Made by a program: the position numbers and the translations under genes
Shown: one piece after another, positions 15,732 to 24,065 of the stretch
How positions within the stretch are numbered: the stretch's first letter is position 1
Layout: each line of letters opens with the position of its first letter
Notes under the pieces: generated by a model
The model's input: the letters and a program-made list of their open reading frames with translations, nothing else
Told to the model about the DNA's origin: nothing
Database searches by the model: none
DNA from: Bog-756 sp035949055
GTDB taxonomy: Bacteria > Actinomycetota > Acidimicrobiia > Acidimicrobiales > RAAP-2
NCBI GenBank assembly: GCA_035949055.1
Contig: DASZIO010000036.1
Span: 5,668-69,667, forward strand
DNA length: 64,000 nucleotides
Direction: 5' to 3'

Positions 15732-16976
15732 TCAGTACCCCCCGCTGCAACCGTTCTGGTCCGGCGCAGCGTTCGGATTGCCCCAGTAACGGCTGGCGAA
15801 GGCCACCGCCACCCGGATCTGCTGGTCGGGAGTGGCGTCGGCCGCGTTGGCGGGAAACCCGAACGTGTTGAACTCGGTCCAGTTGGTGTTGCTGAACCCG
15901 AGCCCTCCGCTGAAGACGGATCCGCGCACGTTCCACGCTCCACCCTCCTCGCACATGTTGACGCGGCTCCAGGCCGCTCGCTGGAATTCGGTGATCCCGA
16001 CACCCGTGGAGAAGGTGCTCAATCCGGGTGGGTTGTACAACGTGCTGCCGCCGAGCGATCCGAAGTACTCGGCCCCACCGAACGTGAAGATGCCACCATC
16101 GGAAGCCACTGTGAGGTACCCGAATCCGGTCGGCGTCATACCGATCACCGGTTTGTTGAGCGGCCGACCGCCGGTCGAGCCGAAGAACGGAGCGCCCCCG
16201 AAGGTAAAGACGCCACCATCGGCGCCAACCAGCCGGTAGCCGTTGCCTTCTCCGCTGATCGCCACCACGGGCTCGCCGAAGGAGGCGCCACCGGCATAGG
16301 TGGCGTCGCCGAAGGCGAACACGTCGCCGTCCGCGGCCGCCTCCCAGTAGCCGCGACCATCCGGGGTGGATGCGATGCCGACGATCGAGCTGGTGGGAGA
16401 CATACTGGTGGCCGAACCCTGGAACTGGGCGTCGCCGAAGGCGAACACTCCCCCATCCGCCGCCACCTCCCAGTAACCCCCACCGTCCGGTGTGGCAGCC
16501 ATCCCCACGATGGGCTCGTTGAGTGGGGCGCCGCCGGTGGAGCCGTAGAACCGGGCATCGCCGAAGGCGAACACACCTCCGTCGGCGGCAACCTGCCAAT
16601 AGCCACCACCGTCAGGCGTGGAGTCAATGCCCACGATGGGCCGGTTCAGGCGGATCGCACCGGTCGAGCCGTGAAAGCCGGCATCGCCGAACGAGAAGAC
16701 ACCCCCATCGGCGCCGACCTCCCAATAACCGCCGCCGTCGGGCATGGTGGCCGCGCCCACGATGGGCGCGTTCAGCACCATCCCATCACCCGTGGGAGGC
16801 ACGGCAGCAGAGGCCGGGCGCGCCTGGACGGCGAGGACCGACGCCACTGACGCCACCGATGCCGCGGCAACCCGGCCCGCGGGCTTGCGACGGATGGATG
16901 TGGGCAACAAGCGGCTGCGGGTGGCCGCACGACGTTCGCGACGAGGGGAACGACGAAGACGCGTCGCTGACTGCAC
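15732..16976 (-). CDS. Secreted repeat protein with Rpf-like transglycosylase C-terminus
   Basis: 414 aa from GTG 16976 (AGGAAAGG about 10 bases upstream). The twin-Arg-rich N-terminus and hydrophobic run AAASVASVASVLAVQARPASA give a signal peptide with cleavage after ASA. Residues ~65-330 are about six repeats of ~45 aa with the pattern 'PIVG-A-TPDGGGYW-VAADGGVF-FGDA-F-GS', which should form a beta-propeller. The C-terminal ~80 residues read AAWSRVNMCEEGGAWNV, SGGLGFSNTNWTEF and TPDQQIRVAVAFASRYWG. This matches resuscitation-promoting-factor/transglycosylase domains, with the catalytic Glu in CEEGG. Probably cell-wall muralytic, with the propeller as binding module. Confidence 0.75.
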   Translation of the reverse strand: MQSATRLRRSPRRERRAATRSRLLPTSIRRKPAGRVAAASVASVASVLAVQARPASAAVPPTGDGMVLNAPIVGAATMPDGGGYWEVGADGGVFSFGDAGFHGSTGAIRLNRPIVGIDSTPDGGGYWQVAADGGVFAFGDARFYGSTGGAPLNEPIVGMAATPDGGGYWEVAADGGVFAFGDAQFQGSATSMSPTSSIVGIASTPDGRGYWEAAADGDVFAFGDATYAGGASFGEPVVAISGEGNGYRLVGADGGVFTFGGAPFFGSTGGRPLNKPVIGMTPTGFGYLTVASDGGIFTFGGAEYFGSLGGSTLYNPPGLSTFSTGVGITEFQRAAWSRVNMCEEGGAWNVRGSVFSGGLGFSNTNWTEFNTFGFPANAADATPDQQIRVAVAFASRYWGNPNAAPDQNGCSGGY

Positions 16977-17160
16977 TGTGGATGACCTTTCCTTGGTCGG
17001 CCAGGGAGGTCGCGAGGCGACATCAACCCTGACTCTCTTCTGGTTGGGTGGACCCCACGTCTGTGCATTCAACGCCCCAGCCGAGCACCGGGAAGGGTGG
17101 TACGGCCTAGCTACAAGAGCCGGGTGTGCTAGCGGGTGTTTGCGTCCGAAGTCGGTTGGT

Positions 17161-17440
17161 CGTTACGTCTGTGTCTCCTCGTCGGCCCGCCAGTGCCGAC
17201 AGCCATGGGGGAGTCGAAGGTCCCCATCTCCACGAAACGCGGGACAGCTGAGCGCCGCGTTACGTGGGGGACCGTAGCGGGGGTCGATGAGGTTCGGTAG
17301 TCGAAACGCGGCGCACCACGACGGCTCAGTACGATGCTCTTTGTGACAAGAGTGTGGACGACACCCCATCTGAACTGGGGAGATACCCGCCACCTTCGGG
17401 TCGCCGACTACGGGCGGGCGGCGATTTGGGGTCTCGGGCT
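17161..17440. other. Hairpin-rich intergenic element, possible leader RNA or ncRNA
   Basis: This 515-bp divergent gap (16977-17491) holds several clean inverted repeats. ATGGGG/CCCCAT is at 17205-17210 and 17222-17227. A perfect 10-bp pair, GCGCCGCGTT/AACGCGGCGC, is at 17252-17261 and 17305-17314. CTCTT/AAGAG is at 17337-17341 and 17348-17352. CCCCA/TGGGG is at 17364-17368 and 17376-17380. A second AACGCG at 17236-17241 can compete for the same CGCGTT strand, so two exclusive folds are possible. It could be a leader of the Rpf-like gene or of cutA. I could not match it to a riboswitch class. Confidence 0.35.
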
Positions 17441-17491
17441 GACCACGGTGAGCGCGCGGGCCGATGCGCGCCGTAACCAAAACCGCGCCTC

Positions 17492-17839
17492 ATGACTCAC
17501 GTCGAGATCCGGTTCACCATCGACGACGAGGCCGGTGCAGACGCCATCGTCCGCGCCCTCTTGGCCGAAAGACTCGTCGCGTGCGGCCAACGAATGGGTC
17601 CGATCCTGAGCCGCTACTGGTGGTCGGGCTCCGTCGAACAGTCCGAGGAATGGCTGGTGGTTCTCAAGACCCGGTCGGAGCTCACCGATCGGGTGGTCGA
17701 CACGATCGTCGAGCACCACCCGTACGAGACACCCGAGGTCGTCGCGGTGTCGATCGTGGCGGGCTATGCCGGTTATCTCGATTGGATCGACGACGTGACC
17801 GGTGAGATCGGCGATGGGCCGGGAGGTGCGGCGACGTAG
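17492..17839 (+). CDS. cutA: CutA1 family protein
   Basis: 115 aa, normal length. The order of signatures is THVEIRFTIDDEAGADAIVRALLAERLVACG, then SRYWWSGSVEQSEEWLVVLKT (the 'Y.W.g.i....E...l.KT' strand of CutA) and EHHPYETPEVVAVSI (the 'hpYe.Pei' motif). CutA forms trimers with a ferredoxin-like fold. It was linked to divalent-cation tolerance in E. coli, but its biochemical role is unsettled. Stand-alone gene after the structured intergenic region. Confidence 0.9.
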   Translation: MTHVEIRFTIDDEAGADAIVRALLAERLVACGQRMGPILSRYWWSGSVEQSEEWLVVLKTRSELTDRVVDTIVEHHPYETPEVVAVSIVAGYAGYLDWIDDVTGEIGDGPGGAAT

Positions 17840-17977
17840 CCCGTTCGCACGATGACGAGTCGGCCTCGTCCGACGAAGGACGGTTGCCGAGGATGGAAAC
17901 CGGGCGTGGTTGAATCGGACGGCCAGCCCGGCGGCCCGCTGGCCACGTCGACGCAGCCCGGAAGGCCGTGAAATACC

Positions 17978-19015
17978 ATGAACTCGGTGGGACGAGACCT
18001 GATGCCGGCGGCTGTCTACGTCGGTGACGGTCGGCTGGCGGTGGAGGAGGTGCCGATTCCCGAACCGGGACCGGGCGAATTGCTGGTCGAGATCGCCGCT
18101 TGCGGCATCTGTGGTTCGGACCTCCACCTCGTCCTCGAGCAGTACGCCAGACCGGGAGCCGTGCTCGGCCACGAATGGTCGGGCCTGGTGGTCAACGGGG
18201 GCCCGTCTGAGATCGGACCGGGCGAGCGGGTCGTCTTCGAGCCGACGCCAGGATGTGGGCTGTGCCGCCCTTGCCGGCGCGGCCGGCCCTCGGTCTGCGT
18301 GCGCCGCCCGGTCTCTGACATGCGCGACATGCGCGGCGCCTTCGCACGGTACGTCACCGTCTCGTCCAGCAACGTCCTCCGACTCCCCGACTCTCTCGAC
18401 ATGCGGGCCGCCGCACTCACCGAGCCCACTGCCATCGCCCTCCACGCGGTCGAGCTAGCCGGGGTCGCCACCGAGGACCGGGTCCTCGTGACTGGCGCCG
18501 GACCCGTCGGCCTGGTCATCATCGCCGTTCTCCGCTCACTCGGCGTCACGGACATCTCGGTGAGCGAGCCGGTGGCGCTCAGGCGCGAGCGTGCCCTCGC
18601 GGTCGGGGCGACGACCGCCATCGCCCCCGACCAATTGGTGGACCCGGGAATGGGGCGCACGGCCGAACGACCGTATGCAGTGGCGTTCGAGTGCTCGGGT
18701 CGGGCCGCGGCCGCAGAGCGGGCCCTCGGCCAGCTCGACTTCGCCGGAACGCTCGTCTTCGTCGGGACCGGGTCGGAGCCGACCCGGGTGAACCACAACC
18801 GAATGATCGTCATGGAGCTCGAGGCGATCGGGGCCTACAACTACAGCGCGGCGGGATTCGGTCCTGCCGTCCAACTGCTCGACCGTGGCGATCTGCCCAT
18901 CGAATTGCTGGTCGAGGACGGCGACGTGCCACTGTCGGGGATCATGGATGCCATGGGAAGGCTGTCCCGTGGTGAGTTGGCGGCCAAAGTGCTGGTCAGC
19001 CCCCAGGTGTCCTGA
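17978..19015 (+). CDS. Zinc-dependent alcohol/threonine-dehydrogenase-like MDR protein
   Basis: 345 aa medium-chain dehydrogenase/reductase. The catalytic zinc site is AACGICGSDLHL with VLGHEWSG. The structural zinc loop is CGLCRPCRRGRPSVC, with four Cys. The Rossmann motif VLVTGAGPVGLVIIAV for NAD(P) is near residue 170. ATG 18002 (MPAAVYVG) is an alternative start. It overlaps the following VOC gene by one base (TGATG), so the two are coupled and probably act on the same small-molecule pathway. Substrate unknown. Confidence 0.8.
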   Translation: MNSVGRDLMPAAVYVGDGRLAVEEVPIPEPGPGELLVEIAACGICGSDLHLVLEQYARPGAVLGHEWSGLVVNGGPSEIGPGERVVFEPTPGCGLCRPCRRGRPSVCVRRPVSDMRDMRGAFARYVTVSSSNVLRLPDSLDMRAAALTEPTAIALHAVELAGVATEDRVLVTGAGPVGLVIIAVLRSLGVTDISVSEPVALRRERALAVGATTAIAPDQLVDPGMGRTAERPYAVAFECSGRAAAAERALGQLDFAGTLVFVGTGSEPTRVNHNRMIVMELEAIGAYNYSAAGFGPAVQLLDRGDLPIELLVEDGDVPLSGIMDAMGRLSRGELAAKVLVSPQVS

Positions 19016-19470
19016 TGGCATCGGAACTGCGGCCGGTGTTCAACCATGTGGCGATCAGCGTGGACGCCTCCGTGCTCGACGACACCGGGCGGGCCGACCT
19101 CATCGACTTCTTCGGCCAGGTCTTCGGGTGGACCGAAGGGGACAACAGCACCGAGACGGGCAACCCACTCATCCTCTACACCGGCGAGATGCGTCAGTTC
19201 CTGTACCTGTTGCCGGCTACGAGTGAGTTCCTCCGGGCACCCCGTCTCGACCACTTCGGTCTCGAGATCTCTTCACGCCTCGAGCTGGTGGCCATCCTTG
19301 ACCGCGCCAAGGCGTACCGGGAGACCGATCCGCGGGTAACCATCATCGATCTCGATGAACGCGTCACCCACGGCACGACCCAGGACTACACCCTCACCAA
19401 TGCCTATATCGGATTCCTCATCCCGTTGATGATCGAGCTCCAGCACATCACCGCACGACCAACCCGGTGA
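19015..19470 (+). CDS. VOC (glyoxalase/dioxygenase) superfamily protein
   Basis: 151 aa. One vicinal-oxygen-chelate-like domain: VFNHVAISVDASVL opens the first beta-alpha-beta-beta-beta unit, DFFGQVFGWTEGDN is the usual helix, and LDHFGLEISSRLELVAIL begins the second unit. His residues at the two strand starts fit metal ligands, but the final Glu ligand is less clear (MIELQH near the end). Coupled by a one-base overlap to the dehydrogenase upstream. It may be a lyase, isomerase or dioxygenase. Confidence 0.7.
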   Translation: MASELRPVFNHVAISVDASVLDDTGRADLIDFFGQVFGWTEGDNSTETGNPLILYTGEMRQFLYLLPATSEFLRAPRLDHFGLEISSRLELVAILDRAKAYRETDPRVTIIDLDERVTHGTTQDYTLTNAYIGFLIPLMIELQHITARPTR

Positions 19471-19478
19471 GGACCGGC

Positions 19479-20708
19479 TCAGCGGAAGTCGAAGGCGACC
19501 TTGATGGCGTTCGACTCGGTCTGGGTGGCGAGCGCGGTGAACGCCTCCCGCCATTCCGGCAGTCGGTAGGTATGGGTCAGCATTCCAGCGAGGTCGATCC
19601 GGCCGTCGCCGACCAGCTGGAGAAAGTGAGCCATGGCGTGCTGACGGACCCCCTCCACCTCCTCGGTGCCGAACGCGTTCGACCCCACCCATGAGATCTC
19701 CTTGAAGTAGAGCGGGGACCACTCCCAGCGCGCCGGCGGGTTGACCCCGCTCTTGACCAGGGTGCCCCGCGTGCGGAGCAGCCGTACGGCCACCTCCGAG
19801 GACTCGGTCGTCCCCACCGTGTCGTAGACGACGTCGATCCCACCCGGGTGGGCCATCGGCAATCCGTACGGAGTCGGCTGAAGGACCCCACCCGACCAAG
19901 CGGCACCCTGCTCTATGACCGCGTCGGCCGGCTCCCAGTGGATGACCTCGGCGCCGAGGGACCGGGCCAGCTCCGCCTGGGCCGGATGCCGGGCCACCAC
20001 CAACACATCGACTTCCGGGTACAGCGCCCGGAGGGCGGCCGTCGCCGTGATGCCGAGCGCTCCGGCCCCGTACACCAGGGCCCGACCACCAGACGGTGGA
20101 GGGTGGCGGGTGACCGAGTGCAGGGAGACAGAGAAGGGATCGGCCAGCACGGCGACCTCGTCGGGGATCCCGTCCGGGACCGGGAAGAACATCGAGTCGT
20201 GGGCGGGGAGATAGTCGGCGAAGCCGCCGGGCGCGTCCTTGCACGTCCCGATGTGGATCCCGGCGGACAGCGGTCCTTCGGTGAAGTGCCAGCACATGCT
20301 CAGATCGCCCGATTGACAGGACGGGCAGGGCGGATCGATGCCCCTCGGGAGACACGAGAGCCACGGATTGAGGATCACCCGCTGGCCGACCTCCAGGCCC
20401 TCGGCGGCGGGACCCAGCTCGGTCACCTCGGCGACGACCTCGTGGCCCATCACCATGGGAAAGGAGAACAGGGTGGCGAGGGCGCTGTCCTGGTACTCGT
20501 CGGTGAAGTCCCCGAAGATCTGCTTGGCCTCGGAGCCGCAGATGCCGGTGAGCCTGGTCTTGGCCACCACCCAGTCGCGGCGGACGGGCCGCGGCTCGTC
20601 CTGGTCGACCAGCCGCATGGGCACCTTGGCCAGCCCTTCGAGCAGCGGGTTGGACGCGTCTGGCGGGTCCCACGCCTCGGGCCGGACCCCCCACAGCAAC
20701 GCCTGCAT
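19479..20708 (-). CDS. Zinc-binding alcohol dehydrogenase family protein
   Basis: 409 aa MDR enzyme, longer than usual. The catalytic zinc motif is LTGICGSEAKQIFG with MVMGHEVVAEV. The structural zinc loop is CLPRGIDPPCPSCQSGDLSMC. The coenzyme loop is GRALVYGAGALGITATAAL near residue 200. An N-terminal ~45-residue extension carries MQALLWGVRPEAWD. It is convergent with the VOC gene (8 bp) and divergent from the carotenoid oxygenase. Substrate unknown; close relatives are common in lipid-degrading actinobacteria. Confidence 0.8.
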   Translation of the reverse strand: MQALLWGVRPEAWDPPDASNPLLEGLAKVPMRLVDQDEPRPVRRDWVVAKTRLTGICGSEAKQIFGDFTDEYQDSALATLFSFPMVMGHEVVAEVTELGPAAEGLEVGQRVILNPWLSCLPRGIDPPCPSCQSGDLSMCWHFTEGPLSAGIHIGTCKDAPGGFADYLPAHDSMFFPVPDGIPDEVAVLADPFSVSLHSVTRHPPPSGGRALVYGAGALGITATAALRALYPEVDVLVVARHPAQAELARSLGAEVIHWEPADAVIEQGAAWSGGVLQPTPYGLPMAHPGGIDVVYDTVGTTESSEVAVRLLRTRGTLVKSGVNPPARWEWSPLYFKEISWVGSNAFGTEEVEGVRQHAMAHFLQLVGDGRIDLAGMLTHTYRLPEWREAFTALATQTESNAIKVAFDFR

Positions 20709-20901
20709 ATGGCCTCCCCCTGACTGGCGGTCTCTCAGGCCACGGTAGCCGCCGCCGCATGAGGTCGGCCCTTCGCCCTACTCAGCGCGGATAGGCCGGT
20801 CCCGACTGCCGAGAGCTCGAGACTGCGCGATGCTCGACGGGTAGGAATGTCTGACGCGTCCCGGGCGGGATGCGCAGCGCCTCCGATCACGAGGAGAACC
20901 G

Positions 20902-22239
20902 ATGACCACAGTCGAGAACCGCTACCTGCAACGGAACTACGCACCGGTCTCCGACGAGCTCACCGGCGAGGACCTGCCGGTCACGGGGTCGCTGCCCGAG
21001 GCCCTCTGCGGACGATACCTCCGCAACGGCCCGAACCCGGTCGAGCCGCCGGACCCGTCCACCTACCACTGGTTCAGCGGGAGTGGCATGGTGCATGGGA
21101 TCCGCCTCCGCGATGGACGCGCCGAGTGGTACCGCAACCGGTTCGTGCGATCGGCCGATGTCGCCGCCGCCCTCGGCGAGCCCGCCCATCCGGGTCCGGT
21201 CCACGCCGACATGGACTTCAGTGCCAACACCAACGTGATCGGGCATGCGGGCCGCACGTTCGCCATCGTCGAGGCCGGGGCCCGGCCCTACGAGCTGACC
21301 TACGAGCTCGACACCGTCGGGCCCTCCGACTTCGGCGGGACGCTGCCCGGCGGCTACACCGCCCACCCGAAGCGCGATCCGGACAGCGGGGAGCTCCACG
21401 CCATCTCGTACTACTGGGGCTGGGGGAACAAGGTGCAGTACTCGGTCACCGACGTCGGCGGCCGGGTCCGCAAGGTGGTCGATATCGACGTGGGCGGTCC
21501 GGTGAGCATCCACGACATGTCCCTCACCGAGCGGTTCGCGGTCATCTACGACCTTCCCGTCCTGTTCGACGCCGAAGCAGCCATGTCGGGGGCGCTGTTC
21601 CCCTACCGCTGGGATCCCGGGTACCGGCCACGCCTCGGGCTGCTGCCCCGTGATGGCGGATCCGACGACGTCACCTGGTTCGACGTGGAGTCGTGCTACG
21701 TCTTCCACGCCATGAACGCCTATGACGACGGGGGCCATGTCGTCCTCGACGTGGTGCGCCACTCGAAGATGTTCGACACCCACCGCCTCGGTCCGGACGA
21801 GGGCCCGCCCACGTTGAATCGGTGGACGGTGGACCTCGAGGCGGGGAAGGTCGTCGAGGAACGGCTCGACGACCTGGGCCAGGAGTTCCCGCGGGTCGAT
21901 GAGCGCCTCGTCGGGCACCGGCACCGCTATGGCTATGCCGGTGCGTTCCTCGAGGGCCGGGACGGCTTGGTGAAGCACGACCTCGACAAACGGGCACGCG
22001 AGTTCCGGCCCATGGACTCCGGAGACGGTGCCTCCGAGGCGGTCTTCGTGCCGACCGAGCCCGGCGCCGACGAGGACGACGGTTGGGTGCTCTCGCTCAC
22101 CTACGACGCCACCGGCGATACCAGCCAGTTGCTGGTGCTCAACGCCCGGGACTTCACCGGTGAGCCACAGGCCGTCGTGCACCTGCCCCAGCGGGTGCCG
22201 TTCGGCTTCCACGGGAACTGGGTGCCCGACCCGCTCTGA
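20902..22239 (+). CDS. Carotenoid oxygenase (RPE65/CCD family)
   Basis: 445 aa non-haem iron enzyme that cleaves carotenoids or stilbenes. The four iron-binding His contexts can be read in order: TAHPKRDP (first), SIHDMSLTERFAVIYDLP (second, the family hallmark), CYVFHAMNAYDDG (third) and PFGFHGNWVPD (fourth, five residues from the end). The front motif LPEALCGRYLRNGPNP is also diagnostic. No signal peptide, so cytoplasmic. No carotenoid biosynthesis genes are in the window, so the substrate may be an apocarotenoid or a lignin-type stilbene. Confidence 0.92.
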   Translation: MTTVENRYLQRNYAPVSDELTGEDLPVTGSLPEALCGRYLRNGPNPVEPPDPSTYHWFSGSGMVHGIRLRDGRAEWYRNRFVRSADVAAALGEPAHPGPVHADMDFSANTNVIGHAGRTFAIVEAGARPYELTYELDTVGPSDFGGTLPGGYTAHPKRDPDSGELHAISYYWGWGNKVQYSVTDVGGRVRKVVDIDVGGPVSIHDMSLTERFAVIYDLPVLFDAEAAMSGALFPYRWDPGYRPRLGLLPRDGGSDDVTWFDVESCYVFHAMNAYDDGGHVVLDVVRHSKMFDTHRLGPDEGPPTLNRWTVDLEAGKVVEERLDDLGQEFPRVDERLVGHRHRYGYAGAFLEGRDGLVKHDLDKRAREFRPMDSGDGASEAVFVPTEPGADEDDGWVLSLTYDATGDTSQLLVLNARDFTGEPQAVVHLPQRVPFGFHGNWVPDPL

Positions 22240-22412
22240 TCCCCATCTGTGATCGGTCCGGCGCCCGTGCCTGCGTCATCCGCTTGCGCTCCCCCAGGCA
22301 CCACCGCCCTCGTGGATGGGTGGACCGGTTGTCGGTCGTCCCCCCGTTCACTAGATTCGGCTCCTCGGCCAAGCGCCGGCCAAGTAGTACCTGCCGACAG
22401 GGAGCGACGCAA

Positions 22413-23906
22413 GTGACTGCGATTGGTAGGGGGATGGGATCGCAGGGTCTCCGCGTCCGGACCGGGCGCTCGGTCCGGACCAGGGCCCTGACCGCGGCGG
22501 GGATCATCCTCGTCGCCGCGGCGGGCTGCAGCAACGCCAACTCGTCGAGCACGTCGACGACGGCATCGTCGGGTGGCTCCGGAGGCTCGGCGTCCTCGGT
22601 GAGCACGGCCAGCACCTCCAGCCGGGGGGTGACGAAGGACTCCATCACCGTGGCCTTCCCGGTGGTGGCGCTCAATTCCCTGGCCGGGAAAGTGGGGTTC
22701 GCCCAGGATCCCGAGTTCGCCGAGCAGAACCAGGCCATCAACTTCTACGTCAAGCTGATCAACGACGCCGGGGGCATCAACGGTCGGAAGATCAACCCCG
22801 TCATCACCACCTTCGACCCCACCAACGAATCCAGCATGCGGGCCCTGTGCAAGACGTGGACCGAAGGGTCACCGGCCGCGTTCGCCGTTCTGGACGGGAT
22901 CGGGGACTGGACCGGTGACAACCAGCTGTGCATCACCCAGGAGGGCCAGACTCCGTTCATCGGGCAATGGACCACCGTGACCAACTGGACCAACCAGGGG
23001 TCGCCCTACCTGTGGTGGACCGGCCCCGACCAGGCGGTGATCCTGCAGGCCGTCGTCAACTGGGGCCTGAGCTCCGGTCTGCTCAACACCACCACCAAGG
23101 TCGGGATCCTGGCCGGCGACCGGGCCTCCGACCAGGCGGCTTTGCACGACTACCTACTGCCCGACCTGAGCAACGCCGGTATTTCGTCGGTGGTCAAGAC
23201 CATCGCGTCGGACCCCAACAACACCGCCACCACCAACGCCCAGGCTCCACTGGCGGTCCAGCAGCTGCGTACCGCCGGCGTCAGCTCCGTCATCCCCCTC
23301 ATCCCGTTCAACGTCTTCTATCCGGTGCTGCAGGCCGAGACGGCCCAGAAGTACTTCCCCCACCTCCTGCTCAGCGACTACGAGAACAGCATCACCGGCG
23401 CGCTCGGTCTCATCCCGGCCCCCTACGAGCAGGCGCTGGACGGACAGGAGGGGCTGACCACCCTGACTCTCGGCGGCGTCGACTACGACCTCCCCGAGAG
23501 CCAGGGCGGCTATGACACCGGGGTGCGCAACTGCTGGACCCCATGGCACCAGGCCTTTCCGCAGGTGCCGGCGGGCAAGATCACCGATTTCATCGAGGAA
23601 CAGGGCCCGGTGGTCGGTTGGTGCCAGGCCATCCAGCTGTTCGCCACGGCAGCCAAAGCGGCCGGTCCCGACCTCAACCGCCGCTCGTTCGTCACCGCCA
23701 TGTCGAAGATCACCAACTTCCCGGGCACCTACTCCCCGATCCTCAGCTACGGCCCGAACAAGCGCTACGGACCGACCCAGTACCAAGTGGTGAAGCTGCA
23801 CAACAACGTCCCGCCCTCGAGCCAGTGCAAGCTGACCTCCCAGGGGAAGCCCCAGGGCACCTGCTGGGTGACCGTCCAACCCTTCCAACCCCTGCCCACC
23901 GGGTGA
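22413..23906 (+). CDS. Substrate-binding lipoprotein, branched-chain amino-acid ABC transporter type
   Basis: 497 aa from GTG 22413 (GGGAG upstream); ATG 22434 is an alternative. The signal peptide ends in lipobox LVAAAGCSN with the lipidated Cys near residue 39, followed by a ~40-residue Ser/Thr/Gly linker. The mature part is a type I periplasmic-binding fold: KDSITVAFPVVAL, KLINDAGGINGRKINPVITTFDP (the LivK-like 'iN..GGInGrki'), and later LLLSDYENSITGALGL. No permease or ATPase genes are next to it, so it is an orphan binding protein. Its ligand is unknown. Confidence 0.8.
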   Translation: MTAIGRGMGSQGLRVRTGRSVRTRALTAAGIILVAAAGCSNANSSSTSTTASSGGSGGSASSVSTASTSSRGVTKDSITVAFPVVALNSLAGKVGFAQDPEFAEQNQAINFYVKLINDAGGINGRKINPVITTFDPTNESSMRALCKTWTEGSPAAFAVLDGIGDWTGDNQLCITQEGQTPFIGQWTTVTNWTNQGSPYLWWTGPDQAVILQAVVNWGLSSGLLNTTTKVGILAGDRASDQAALHDYLLPDLSNAGISSVVKTIASDPNNTATTNAQAPLAVQQLRTAGVSSVIPLIPFNVFYPVLQAETAQKYFPHLLLSDYENSITGALGLIPAPYEQALDGQEGLTTLTLGGVDYDLPESQGGYDTGVRNCWTPWHQAFPQVPAGKITDFIEEQGPVVGWCQAIQLFATAAKAAGPDLNRRSFVTAMSKITNFPGTYSPILSYGPNKRYGPTQYQVVKLHNNVPPSSQCKLTSQGKPQGTCWVTVQPFQPLPTG

Positions 23907-24065
23907 TCCCTCGGCCCGCGGGATGAAGCGCCCGCCCCCGGGCCGCTCGGTCGTGCCGACGCGGTAGGTTCCGAGCACAGAAGCTCGACCGGAGCAGGCC
24001 GGGGGGCCGTCCCTTGGGGCGCCGACCCGTCCGGTGCCCTGAAGAACGCCCCGGTGGGAGGAGGC

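Noticed and set aside
16977..17340. c-di-AMP (ydaO) riboswitch ahead of the Rpf-like gene
   Set aside because: I looked for the GGGGUGAAUC and GUCAGCUAACC cores on the minus strand; only loose look-alikes occur and the order is wrong.
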